Positions 52,839-61,766 of a stretch of DNA of 64,000 nucleotides are shown here, piece after piece. Positions within the stretch are counted from its first letter, which is position 1, and each line of letters opens with the position of its first letter. Source of the DNA: Clostridium sp. (lineage in GTDB: Bacteria; Bacillota; Clostridia; Oscillospirales; Acutalibacteraceae); assembly GCA_023663865.1 (NCBI GenBank), contig JAMPGU010000001.1:82159-146158 (forward strand), in the 5' to 3' direction. The notes below the pieces were generated by a model. It searched no databases, was not told the DNA's origin, and saw only the letters and a program-made list of their open reading frames with translations. Made by a program: the position numbers and the translations under genes.

Positions 52839-54749
52839 ATGGAAATTTTAATCATTGTAATGATTTGCCTGCCGTTTTTAAGTGCACTGCTTCTCAGTAT
52901 ATTTAAAAATAACACAATCAGACAAATCGTAACCTATGTAAGCGCAGCAGGCATCATAGGTTTAGCTGTTGCTTTTGCAGTTCAGTATTTCACTGCAGGA
53001 AGCTCTCAGCTTTACTTCTTTACTGAAACGCATGCCATTGATTATGGCATGATTGGGGTAGAGACGTTCCTGGTCGTATTGATTACTGTACTCAGCATAA
53101 AGTATAAGCAATACTATGCGGCACTTTTATCTATCGCTCAGACAGTATTAATGTTCTGGTATGAGCTGGGAGGAAAAGAGCCAAAACAGGAAATTCATAA
53201 AATGTATGTTGACCAGCTGACAGTTATTATGGTATTAATCGTAGCTGTTGTTGGTACGCTTATCACGGTTTACGCTTGTGGTTATATGAATGACTATCAT
53301 AATCACCATAAGGAATTCAAGGACAGAAGAAGATATTTCTTCTCTCTTTTGTATGTTTTCCTTGGTGCAATGTTCGGTCTCGTATTGTCAAACAGTTTGA
53401 TTTGGTTATATTTCTTCTGGGAAATCACAAGTGTCGTATCCTTCCTGCTTATCGGATATACCCGCACAGAGGAAGCCATTCACAATTGCTTCAGAGCTTT
53501 ATGGATGAATTTACTGGGCGGATGCGGCTTTGCTGCCGGCATCGTTTGGGCAGGTATGAAGTTTAGCGTAACGGATATGCAGAGCCTTATCCTCTGCGAC
53601 GGCAAGCTTGTAGTGGTTCCTGTTATTCTGCTTTCATTTGCCGCATTGACCAAAAGTGCACAAATGCCTTTCTCCAAATGGCTGCTGGGTGCAATGGTTG
53701 CCCCTACCCCATCCTCTGCACTTTTGCATAGTGCCACAATGGTTAAAGCAGGTGTATATCTGCTTCTGAGACTTTCTCCGGTTCTTGCAGATACATATGC
53801 AGGAACAATGGTATCCCTTGTAGGCGGATTTACATTCCTTATAATGTCTATGCTTGCAATCACCGTCAGCGACGGAAAGAAGGTACTCGCTTATTCAACC
53901 ATATCCAACCTTGGATTAATCACAGCCTGCGCAGGTGTAGGTGCAAAGGAAACCTTGTGGGCAGGTATGTTCCTGCTTATCTTCCACGCTATCTCTAAAT
54001 CTCTTCTGTTCCAGACTGTCGGTGCTATCGAAAATGCAACCGGTTCAAGAGATATAGAGACCATGCACGGCTTAGTTCGCCGTCATCCGCATCTTGCATG
54101 GACACTTGTAATTGGTATTGCAGGTATGTTCCTTGCTCCTTTCGGTATGCTGATTTCCAAGTGGGCTGCGCTGAAAGCATTTATCGACAGCGGCTCTGTA
54201 GTTCTTATACTGTTTGTATGCTTCGGAAGTGCTACAACCTTGTTCTATTGGACAAAATGGATTGCAACCGTACTTGCTTCCAAGAATAATGATAGTAAAG
54301 CAAAGAATACAACATCTGCAAATCAGTGGACATCTATTCTTCTGCACTCAGCCTTTATGATTGTGCTCTGCTTTACATTCCCATTCCTTTCAATATATGT
54401 AATTGAACCTTACATTAAAACAGTGTTTAATAACGCAACAGCCGTTATCAGCTCTGATAATATAATCATTATGATGATTATGCTTGTTGCTATATTCCTT
54501 GTTCCCGGTGCTGCATGGCTTACCGCAAAGGAAACAAGATATAAAAAAGCTGCACGATATATCAATGGTGTAAATGCCGGTGACCAGATGAACTATATTG
54601 ACTCTATGGGTGAGAAAAAACGTTTCTTCCTGGCAAACTGGTATATGGAGGATATCTTTGGTGAGAAAAAGCTTTGGAACCCATCAATTGTAATATCCAT
54701 ACTTATGATTATTGCATTAATGGTAATTTCTATAGGAGGTGCATTCTAA
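52839..54749 (+). CDS. echA: Energy-converting hydrogenase subunit EchA (NuoL-like ion pump)
   Basis: The 636-residue integral membrane protein is the antiporter-like, ion-moving part of the Ech complex. It has some fifteen hydrophobic segments and the proton-antiporter signature around YFFWEITSVVSFLLIGYTR (conserved Glu) and KSAQMPFSKWLLGAMVAPTP (conserved Lys and PTP). A second lysine lies in AISKSLLFQTVGAIE. The ATG follows AGGAGG. It is the first gene of a ten-gene operon with gaps of 0-14 bases. Confidence 0.9.
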   Translation: MEILIIVMICLPFLSALLLSIFKNNTIRQIVTYVSAAGIIGLAVAFAVQYFTAGSSQLYFFTETHAIDYGMIGVETFLVVLITVLSIKYKQYYAALLSIAQTVLMFWYELGGKEPKQEIHKMYVDQLTVIMVLIVAVVGTLITVYACGYMNDYHNHHKEFKDRRRYFFSLLYVFLGAMFGLVLSNSLIWLYFFWEITSVVSFLLIGYTRTEEAIHNCFRALWMNLLGGCGFAAGIVWAGMKFSVTDMQSLILCDGKLVVVPVILLSFAALTKSAQMPFSKWLLGAMVAPTPSSALLHSATMVKAGVYLLLRLSPVLADTYAGTMVSLVGGFTFLIMSMLAITVSDGKKVLAYSTISNLGLITACAGVGAKETLWAGMFLLIFHAISKSLLFQTVGAIENATGSRDIETMHGLVRRHPHLAWTLVIGIAGMFLAPFGMLISKWAALKAFIDSGSVVLILFVCFGSATTLFYWTKWIATVLASKNNDSKAKNTTSANQWTSILLHSAFMIVLCFTFPFLSIYVIEPYIKTVFNNATAVISSDNIIIMMIMLVAIFLVPGAAWLTAKETRYKKAARYINGVNAGDQMNYIDSMGEKKRFFLANWYMEDIFGEKKLWNPSIVISILMIIALMVISIGGAF

Positions 54750-55640
54750 ATGAGCGAAACATTAAAAATTGTTATCAGTATCATTGCTTACATTATTCTT
54801 GCACCTATTGCCGGCGGAATTATGTCCGGTGTTGACCGTAAGATTACAGCCCGTATGCAGGGCAGACAGGGTCCTCCTATTTTACAGCCCTTCTATGATG
54901 TTATTAAGCTTTTGAAAAAAGAAACTGTAGTTGTTAACCACGTACAGATATTTTATTTAATCACCTTCCTTGTTTTTGTTATATTTACAGGATGTCTATT
55001 CTTTGGCGGATTCGATTTGCTGCTGGTGTTCTTTGCACTGACAACAGCAAATTTGTTCTTAATTCTTGCTGCAACCAGCAGCCACTCCCCTTATGCAAAT
55101 ATGGGTGCAAACAGAGAAATGATACAGATGCTGTCCTATGAACCTATGGTTCTTTTAACAGCAGTAGGCTTTTATCTTGCAACAGGTACATTCAAGGTTA
55201 AGGAAATGGTAATGAGTGACTCTATTCCTCCTATTATCCTTCTCCCCGGTGTATTTGTAGGCTTTGTATTTATTTTAACAATTAAATTGAGAAAGCATCC
55301 CTATGATCTGGCAACCAGCCATCATGCACATCAGGAGATGGTAAAGGGTATTACAACAGAATTCTCCGGTGAAATGTTTGCTATCGTCGAAATATCCCAT
55401 TGGTATGAAAATATATTCTTGATGGGCGTTGTTGCTTTATTCTTCCTAAATGCAAGCTGGTGGACCGTACTGATTGCACTTGCAGGAATATCCATAACAT
55501 ACTTTGTTCTTATTCTTGTTGATAACACAAATGCAAGAATGAAATGGCAGAAAATGTTTAAGAATTCATGGCTAACAACCATTATCATCGGCGCACTTAA
55601 TGTATTTATTCTTGAAGTATTTGTAAAGGGGGTACAATAA
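54750..55640 (+). CDS. echB: Energy-converting hydrogenase subunit EchB (NuoH-like)
   Basis: The 296-residue membrane protein anchors the hydrogenase part and forms the link to the ion path. It has about eight membrane helices and the NuoH-type loop DRKITARMQGRQGPPILQPF near residue 30, and HPYDLATSHHAHQEMVKGIT with acidic and histidine residues near 180. It begins directly after the echA stop. Confidence 0.92.
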   Translation: MSETLKIVISIIAYIILAPIAGGIMSGVDRKITARMQGRQGPPILQPFYDVIKLLKKETVVVNHVQIFYLITFLVFVIFTGCLFFGGFDLLLVFFALTTANLFLILAATSSHSPYANMGANREMIQMLSYEPMVLLTAVGFYLATGTFKVKEMVMSDSIPPIILLPGVFVGFVFILTIKLRKHPYDLATSHHAHQEMVKGITTEFSGEMFAIVEISHWYENIFLMGVVALFFLNASWWTVLIALAGISITYFVLILVDNTNARMKWQKMFKNSWLTTIIIGALNVFILEVFVKGVQ

Positions 55641-55641
55641 T

Positions 55642-56076
55642 ATGGCAGACGTAACAAAGTCACCTTGGATTATGCACTACGACGGATCAAGCTGTAACGG
55701 ATGTGATATTGAAGTACTCGCCTGCTTAACTCCGATTTATGATGTTGAGCGTTTTGGTGTAATCAATACAGGTAATCCAAAGCATGCTGATATTCTGCTT
55801 ATAACAGGCTCTGTAAATGAGCAGAATAAGGATGTTGTAAAGCAGATTTATGAGCAAATGAGCGAACCGAAGGTTGTATGTGCAATCGGTATCTGTGCAT
55901 GTAACGGTGGTGTGTTTAAGGATTGTTATAATATTCTCGGCGGTATTGACAAGGTCATTCCTGTTGATATCTACGTTCCCGGATGTGCCGCAAGACCTGA
56001 GGCTATTATTGACGGTGTGGTTAAATCGCTGGCACTGTTAAAAGAAAAAAGCAATAAGTTAAAGGAGGGCAAATAA
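55642..56076 (+). CDS. echC: Hydrogenase small subunit EchC (NuoB-like)
   Basis: This 144-residue subunit holds the proximal [4Fe-4S] cluster next to the NiFe site. The four ligand cysteines are C18 and C21 (SSCNGCDIE), C85 (GIC) and C115 (VPGCAARPE), in the NuoB pattern. It is short, as in Ech, and lacks the medial and distal clusters of uptake hydrogenases. Confidence 0.94.
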   Translation: MADVTKSPWIMHYDGSSCNGCDIEVLACLTPIYDVERFGVINTGNPKHADILLITGSVNEQNKDVVKQIYEQMSEPKVVCAIGICACNGGVFKDCYNILGGIDKVIPVDIYVPGCAARPEAIIDGVVKSLALLKEKSNKLKEGK

Positions 56077-56721
56077 ATGAGAGAAGAATATATTCTTGAA
56101 ACAGTAGATATTCAGACCCTTTATAAAACGATGCTTGAAAAGCAAAGAGCAGGCTATCGTCTGGCACAGATTTGTGCCACAGCCTTTGATGGCTATAATG
56201 AGATAATCTACTCCGTTGTCCTCGATTACAGCTTTGAAAATTACAAGGTTATTATCCCTATTGATGAGGAAATCAATACAATCTCTGATTTTTATCCGTC
56301 AGCTATGCTCTTTGAAAATGAAATGAAAGAGCTTTTTGGTGTAAAGATAAAATCTATTAATCCTGATTTTCAGGATAAGTTTTACCGCATCGCTGTAAAG
56401 ACACCTTTTAAAAAGGAAGTTAAAGAGGCTGTGAAGGTTGTTAAAACCGAAGCACCTGCCGACAGCAAACCACTTGACAGCGGTAAGATTGTAAATGATA
56501 TGACAAAATGTATTCTCTGCGGACTTTGTGCAAGAAAATGTCCACAGGAGTGCATTACAGTAGACAGAAAGGTTGAGAAAACCTGGTCAATTAACCGTGA
56601 TGATTGTATTCAGTGCGGTGCATGTATTGATGCCTGTCTTAAATTCAAGGCATTATCCTATGCTGAGGATGATGGAGAAAAGGGCATTGTGACTTTACAT
56701 AAAGAGGAGGTAAATGACTGA
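56077..56721 (+). CDS. echD: Hydrogenase subunit EchD (NuoC-like) fused to a 2[4Fe-4S] ferredoxin module
   Basis: Residues 1-110 are the NuoC/EchD domain (ISDFYPSAMLFENEMKELFG). After a linker rich in Lys, Ala and Pro, residues 137-210 form a ferredoxin module with cysteines 145, 148, 151, 155 and 177, 180, 183, 187. EchD is normally only the first part, about 110-130 residues. The module is nearly identical to the C-terminal module of EchF (63 of 74 residues by my count), so it came from a recent copy within the operon. The gene overlaps echE by one base. Confidence 0.9.
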   Translation: MREEYILETVDIQTLYKTMLEKQRAGYRLAQICATAFDGYNEIIYSVVLDYSFENYKVIIPIDEEINTISDFYPSAMLFENEMKELFGVKIKSINPDFQDKFYRIAVKTPFKKEVKEAVKVVKTEAPADSKPLDSGKIVNDMTKCILCGLCARKCPQECITVDRKVEKTWSINRDDCIQCGACIDACLKFKALSYAEDDGEKGIVTLHKEEVND

Positions 56722-57800
56722 TGGGTGAAAGATCTATAGTTCCATTCGGACCGCAGCATCCTGTACTGCCTGAGCCAATCCACCTCGATTTGGTACTTGA
56801 GGACGAAAAGGTTGTTGAAGCCATTCCGTCAATCGGATTTGTTCACAGAGGACTTGAAAACCTTGCAGATAAAAGAGACTTCAATGATTATCAGTATGTT
56901 ATTGAAAGAATTTGCGGTATATGCTCCTTTAAGCATGGTATGGCATATTGTGAAACACTTGAAAGAATTTTTGACGCTGAAGTACCTGAAAGAGCACAGT
57001 ACCTTCGTACCATATGGGGTGAAATGAGCCGTATTCACTCTCACCTGCTTTGGCTGGGTCTCCTTGCTGATGCATTCGGCTTTGACGCACTGTTTATGCA
57101 GTGCTGGAAAATGAGAGAAAAGGTGCTTGATATGTTTGAAGCATCTACCGGCGGCAGAGTTATCTTTTCCGTGAACAAGGTTGGCGGTGTTCTTCGTGAT
57201 ATGGATTCCGCTATGCTGAAGAGCTTTGTTGATATATTCAATGGTATGGAAAAGGATTTGAAAAAGCTTACAAAAACCTTCCTTAACGACTACACCGTTT
57301 TATCACGTCTTCAAGGCGTTGGTATTTTGACCAAAGAGGACGCTGTCCGTCTGGGTGCTGTTGGTCCGATGGCAAGAGCATCTGGCATTGAAATTGATAT
57401 TCGTAAAACCGGTTATGAGGCATATGGCAAGGTTGATTTTGATATCATCACATCAAACGAGTGTGACGGATACGCAAGATGCGCCGTACGTATTGGTGAG
57501 CTGTTCCAGTCCATCAATATAATCAAACAGCTGGTTGACAAAATTCCTGACGGACCTGTTGCAAATCAGATTAAGGGTAATCCGGATGGTGAGGCCTTTG
57601 TCAGAGTTGAACAGCCTCGAGGAGAAGCTATATTCTACTGTAAAGCGAATGGTACAAAATTCCTTGAAAGATTCAGAATTCGTACTCCCACCTTTACAAA
57701 CATTGAATCATTAATTCACATTTTACCCGGGTCAGAGCTTGCTGATGTTCCGCTTCAGATTTTAACAATAGACCCTTGTATCAGCTGTACAGAAAGATAG
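56721..57800 (+). CDS. echE: [NiFe] hydrogenase large subunit EchE
   Basis: The 359-residue subunit carries the NiFe(CN)2CO site that makes or uses H2. The N-terminal ligand motif is ERICGICSFKHG (C65, C68), the C-terminal one DPCISCTER (C353, C356). The protein ends exactly with that arginine, with no extension for a maturation protease to remove. It matches the group 4 (energy-converting) type. The start ATG 56721 shares a base with the echD stop. Confidence 0.95.
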   Translation: MGERSIVPFGPQHPVLPEPIHLDLVLEDEKVVEAIPSIGFVHRGLENLADKRDFNDYQYVIERICGICSFKHGMAYCETLERIFDAEVPERAQYLRTIWGEMSRIHSHLLWLGLLADAFGFDALFMQCWKMREKVLDMFEASTGGRVIFSVNKVGGVLRDMDSAMLKSFVDIFNGMEKDLKKLTKTFLNDYTVLSRLQGVGILTKEDAVRLGAVGPMARASGIEIDIRKTGYEAYGKVDFDIITSNECDGYARCAVRIGELFQSINIIKQLVDKIPDGPVANQIKGNPDGEAFVRVEQPRGEAIFYCKANGTKFLERFRIRTPTFTNIESLIHILPGSELADVPLQILTIDPCISCTER

Positions 57801-57813
57801 GAGGTAATAAGCT

Positions 57814-58416
57814 ATGTCAATAATGGATTTTTCATTCACCGCTTTAAAGAACCTATTTTCAAAGCCAGCTACATCACAGTACCCTGCGGTACCAAAGGTT
57901 TATCCTGAAAAGAGCAGAGGTCACGTTGAAATAAACATTGACGATTGTATTATGTGCGGTATCTGCTCACGCAAGTGTATGTCAAGTGCAATCACCGTTG
58001 ACAGAAATGCAAAGACCTGGTCAATCGAAAGAATGGGCTGTGTTCAGTGTCAGGCATGCGTAAATGCCTGTCCGAAAAAGTGTTTAACCATGGCACAGGG
58101 ATATACAGAGCCAAGCACGGAAAAAACAGTAGATACATATCAGCAGCCTATTCCTGAGCCTGCAGAAGAGGCAGCACCTGCTGCAACAGGAAAAATCACA
58201 AACGATATGACAAAATGTATTCTCTGCGGACTTTGTGCCAGAAAATGTCCACAGGAATGTATCACTGTAGATCGAACAGGTGAAAAAACCTGGTCAATTA
58301 ACAGAGATACCTGTGTACAATGCGGTGCATGTGTTGACGCTTGTATGAAATTCAAGGCACTGTCATTTACAAAGGACGACGGAGAAAAGGGCATAGTAAC
58401 TATGCATAAAGAGTAA
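57814..58416 (+). CDS. echF: Hydrogenase polyferredoxin subunit EchF with two 2[4Fe-4S] modules
   Basis: EchF carries electrons from ferredoxin to EchC. The 200-residue protein has a first module at about 38-95 (cysteines 45, 48, 51, 55 and 76, 79, 82, 86) in the usual EchF place, then a linker and a second module at 127-200 (cysteines 135, 138, 141, 145 and 167, 170, 173, 177). Usual EchF has one such module, about 120-150 residues. The second module matches the EchD tail. AGGAGGT precedes the ATG. Confidence 0.93.
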   Translation: MSIMDFSFTALKNLFSKPATSQYPAVPKVYPEKSRGHVEINIDDCIMCGICSRKCMSSAITVDRNAKTWSIERMGCVQCQACVNACPKKCLTMAQGYTEPSTEKTVDTYQQPIPEPAEEAAPAATGKITNDMTKCILCGLCARKCPQECITVDRTGEKTWSINRDTCVQCGACVDACMKFKALSFTKDDGEKGIVTMHKE

Positions 58417-58430
58417 TAGGAGCTTCCCTG

Positions 58431-60506
58431 ATGACACAACGATTAACCTTTTCAGGCATTGTGCAGGGCATAGGGTTTAGACCTACTGCCATGCGTATTG
58501 CTATGGACCTTGGAATAAAAGGTCAGGTTAAAAATTTAGGTGGTAATGTTGAAATCATTATCACAGCGGATATTCAGGCGTTGGACGAATTTGTCCAGCG
58601 CCTTATTGACTTGTTTGAAATCAATAAATACAATAGAGAAAATATAGCACATCAAAATTTTGAAGAATTTAAAATTATTCATTCCGATAACGACAATGAC
58701 ACCCCTTTTATCACTGCGGACTTAGCAACCTGCAGTGACTGTGAAAAAGAACTTAAAGACAAAAATAACCGCAGATTTATGCATCCTTTTATAAGCTGTA
58801 TAAACTGCGGACCAAGATATACAATTATAAATACTCTGCCCTATGACAGAGAAAATATAACGATGTCACCCTTTGCCCTGTGCGATGACTGCCAATATGA
58901 ATACACGGATGCCTATGACAGAAGATGTCACGCCCAGACGATTGCTTGCCGGCAGTGCGGTCCGACAACCAACGTCCCTGTTGATACTATAATAGAAAAG
59001 CTCAGGCAGAATGAAATTGCTGCTATCAAGGATATCGGGGGATATCATCTTGCCTGCAGTGTTCATTCAGCTGCAGCAGTACACAAACTGAGAGAATTAA
59101 AAGGACGTGAAACAAAGCCCTTTGCTGTTATGTTTCGCACAGTTGATGAAATCAAAACATATTGCAGGGTAAGCGCACTTGAGGAGGCGCTTTTAGCCTC
59201 CTCTGCCAGACCGATTGTTCTTCTGGAAAAAATCAAGGATTTTGATAAATCTGTTTGCGGTGACAGTGATTATATCGGTGCATTTCTCCCCTGCAATCCC
59301 ATTCAAATTATGATACTGGACAAAATTTCACCCCTGGTTATGACAAGTGCAAATATAAGCGGTGAGCCGATTATCACAGATGATAATGAAATAAAAAAAT
59401 TCAACGTCCCTACCCTATCCCACAACCGTCAAATTCTGACACCGCTTGATGATAGTGTGGTGGCTGTGAATACCGGCAGAGTGCAGTTTATCAGACGCGC
59501 CCGAGGATATGTACCTTTGGCAATTGATATCGGAAGAAAGGCAAAAGCAGATACCCTGCTTATGGGCGGAGATTTAAAAGCTGCTTTCGCCTTTCACAGA
59601 GATAACTATGTATTCTTGAGTCAATACTTTGGTGATTTGGAGGATACTGCTGTTTTAGAGGCATACAAAAATAACATTAACCGATTTGCATCCCTTCACA
59701 GCTTCAAAAGAAATAAGGTTGTATGCGACCTGCACCCTGCCTATTACTCCTCTAAAATATATAAGCCTGATCTGCAGATACAGCATCACAAGGCACATAT
59801 TGCATCCGTCATAGCTGAGCATAAGCTGGACGGCAAGGTGCTTGGATTTGCATTTGACGGCACAGGCTATGGCGAGGATGGTGCAATTTGGGGAAGTGAA
59901 GTATTCCTATTTGATGCGGGTCGTTTTGAACGTGCTGAGCATTTGGAATATACAAAAATGGTGGCCTCAGACGAAATCGCAAAAAATGCAGATTTAGCAC
60001 TTGCCTGCTATATCGGCGGAAACAATATTATTGATAAAGCCATTGAAAACAATATAAATACTGTGTTATCATCTAGTATGGGCAGATTGTTTGACGCTGT
60101 CTGCGCACTTCTTGACATAAAGCATTACAACAGCTTTGAGGGAGAATGCGCCCAGGCATTGGAAGCAGAAGCGAAAAAGGCAGATAAGGCATACAAGCTG
60201 ACAACCAGTCTGAACCCAAAAGAAATATTAACTGAAATCAAAAATGCACTGCCCCACTGTTCGACATCAGAGCTTGCCTTAGGCTTTCACCTGATGCTGT
60301 CTTCACTGATTGTGGATATTGCAAAAAAGCATAATATAAAGCAAATTGCACTGAGTGGCGGTGTATTTCATAACAGAATCATTTTAACGAACGCAATAAA
60401 AGGTCTTGAGGAAAATGGATTTTGTGTTTACACAAATGAAAAGGTTCCTTGCGGTGATGGCGGTATCGCCCTTGGACAAGCCTATATTGCCAGCTTGGAG
60501 GAATAA
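58431..60506 (+). CDS. hypF: Hydrogenase maturation carbamoyltransferase HypF
   Basis: HypF moves a carbamoyl group to HypE for cyanide ligand synthesis. The 691 residues contain the acylphosphatase domain (GIVQGIGFRPTAMRIA), two zinc-finger-like pairs (CSDC/CINC and CDDC/CRQC), a YrdC-like domain (about 180-360, AIKDIGGYHLACS) and a Kae1-like domain with HHKAHIASVIAEHKL and FDGTGYGEDGAIWGSE. All domains seem intact, although the protein is shorter than the usual 740-780 residues. It lies 14 bases after echF. Confidence 0.94.
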   Translation: MTQRLTFSGIVQGIGFRPTAMRIAMDLGIKGQVKNLGGNVEIIITADIQALDEFVQRLIDLFEINKYNRENIAHQNFEEFKIIHSDNDNDTPFITADLATCSDCEKELKDKNNRRFMHPFISCINCGPRYTIINTLPYDRENITMSPFALCDDCQYEYTDAYDRRCHAQTIACRQCGPTTNVPVDTIIEKLRQNEIAAIKDIGGYHLACSVHSAAAVHKLRELKGRETKPFAVMFRTVDEIKTYCRVSALEEALLASSARPIVLLEKIKDFDKSVCGDSDYIGAFLPCNPIQIMILDKISPLVMTSANISGEPIITDDNEIKKFNVPTLSHNRQILTPLDDSVVAVNTGRVQFIRRARGYVPLAIDIGRKAKADTLLMGGDLKAAFAFHRDNYVFLSQYFGDLEDTAVLEAYKNNINRFASLHSFKRNKVVCDLHPAYYSSKIYKPDLQIQHHKAHIASVIAEHKLDGKVLGFAFDGTGYGEDGAIWGSEVFLFDAGRFERAEHLEYTKMVASDEIAKNADLALACYIGGNNIIDKAIENNINTVLSSSMGRLFDAVCALLDIKHYNSFEGECAQALEAEAKKADKAYKLTTSLNPKEILTEIKNALPHCSTSELALGFHLMLSSLIVDIAKKHNIKQIALSGGVFHNRIILTNAIKGLEENGFCVYTNEKVPCGDGGIALGQAYIASLEE

Positions 60507-60508
60507 AT

Positions 60509-60721
60509 ATGTGTGTTGCAGCACCGGGCAAGGTGATAGAAATTGACGGCGACAAGGTTGTGCTGGACTATGACGGCAACAAAGTAAATGCGAATAAGGG
60601 TATTGTTGATGTTCAGCTTGGAGACTATGCTTTAGTTCACGCCGGACTTATCATTCAGGTACTGCCTGAGGATGAAGCAAAATTTATGCTGGAACTATTT
60701 AACGAAATCGGAGAGCTTTAA
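60509..60721 (+). CDS. hypC: Hydrogenase maturation chaperone HypC
   Basis: The 70-residue chaperone works with HypD to build the Fe(CN)2CO unit and hand it to the large subunit. It begins MCVAAPGKV; the Cys2 behind the start methionine is the family's essential residue. It starts 2 bases after hypF. Confidence 0.95.
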   Translation: MCVAAPGKVIEIDGDKVVLDYDGNKVNANKGIVDVQLGDYALVHAGLIIQVLPEDEAKFMLELFNEIGEL

Positions 60722-60723
60722 TC

Positions 60724-61764
60724 ATGGAGTTGAAGGATATAATCAAATATCTTAAAGAATATGATGGCGAGCCATTAACCTTTATGGAGGTTTGCGGCAC
60801 GCATACTGCTGCAGTCAGTGAAAACGGCATACCCTCCCTGTTAAGCGATAACATAAAGCTAATCAGCGGTCCGGGCTGCCCCGTATGCGTTACACCATCA
60901 AGCTACATTGACAGACTTTGCGAGCTTTCATTGAGGCAAAACACCTGCGTTGTAACCTTCGGAGATTTAATTCGTGTTCCGTCAGCTACCACAAGTCTGC
61001 AGGAAACACGCTCAGCAGGCGGAAATATTCAAATGGTATATTCGCCCTTTGAAATCATAGACCTTGCTGAAAAGAACAAAAATATAACCTACATTTTTGC
61101 AGCAGTCGGATTTGAAACCACCACACCGATTTATGCTGTACTGCTTGATAAAATTGTAAATAATCATATTGAAAATATAAAATTTTTAACTGCACTTAAA
61201 ACGATGCCAAGGGCTATTGAAACCCTGTGTGAAATGGGAAATAAGCTGGATGGATTTATTGCTCCCGGTCACGTGAGTGTCATTACCGGTGCTGACGAAT
61301 TCACCCCCCTGGCAGAAAAATATCAGCTGCCCTTTGTTGTGTCCGGCTTTAAGGGGGAAGAGCTGCTGGCAACAATATATGCCCTGACAAAATTAAAAGG
61401 ACAGGGAAAGGTATTAAACCTATATAAAAGTGTAGTGACAAATACGGGCAACCAAAAGGCTAAAGCACTTGTTAATAAATACTTTGCACCCTGCAGTGCC
61501 GGCTGGCGTGGTATAGGTATTATTGATAATTCGGGTATGGCAATCCGGCAGGAATATCGGCAGTACGATGCGGGAAGTCTTGACTTAACGGATGACACCC
61601 TGCGCAACAAGGCTTGCCGCTGCGGTGAGGTTATAACCGGCTTCACCTCTCCCTGCAGCTGCCCCTTATATAAAAAGGTATGCACACCCGAAAATCCACA
61701 GGGTGCCTGTATGGTATCAAGCGAAGGCTCTTGCTTTCATTATTACATTAACAATCGAGGTTAA
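60724..61764 (+). CDS. hypD: Hydrogenase maturation protein HypD
   Basis: HypD is the iron-sulfur scaffold on which the Fe(CN)2CO unit is assembled. The 346-residue protein has MEVCGTHTAAV with the catalytic cysteine, SGPGCPVCVTP, GFETTTPIYAVLL, and the C-terminal cysteines for the [4Fe-4S] cluster (CRCGEV, CSCPLYKKVC). Confidence 0.95.
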   Translation: MELKDIIKYLKEYDGEPLTFMEVCGTHTAAVSENGIPSLLSDNIKLISGPGCPVCVTPSSYIDRLCELSLRQNTCVVTFGDLIRVPSATTSLQETRSAGGNIQMVYSPFEIIDLAEKNKNITYIFAAVGFETTTPIYAVLLDKIVNNHIENIKFLTALKTMPRAIETLCEMGNKLDGFIAPGHVSVITGADEFTPLAEKYQLPFVVSGFKGEELLATIYALTKLKGQGKVLNLYKSVVTNTGNQKAKALVNKYFAPCSAGWRGIGIIDNSGMAIRQEYRQYDAGSLDLTDDTLRNKACRCGEVITGFTSPCSCPLYKKVCTPENPQGACMVSSEGSCFHYYINNRG

Positions 61765-61766
61765 AT

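Noticed and set aside
56485..58413. Repeat pair in echD/echF as a mobile element or CRISPR-like repeat
   Set aside because: Both copies are in-frame ferredoxin coding sequence with no ends, target-site duplication or regular spacing.
58431..60506. Truncated or frameshifted HypF
   Set aside because: It is shorter than usual but all four domains and their motifs are in one frame with normal start and stop.
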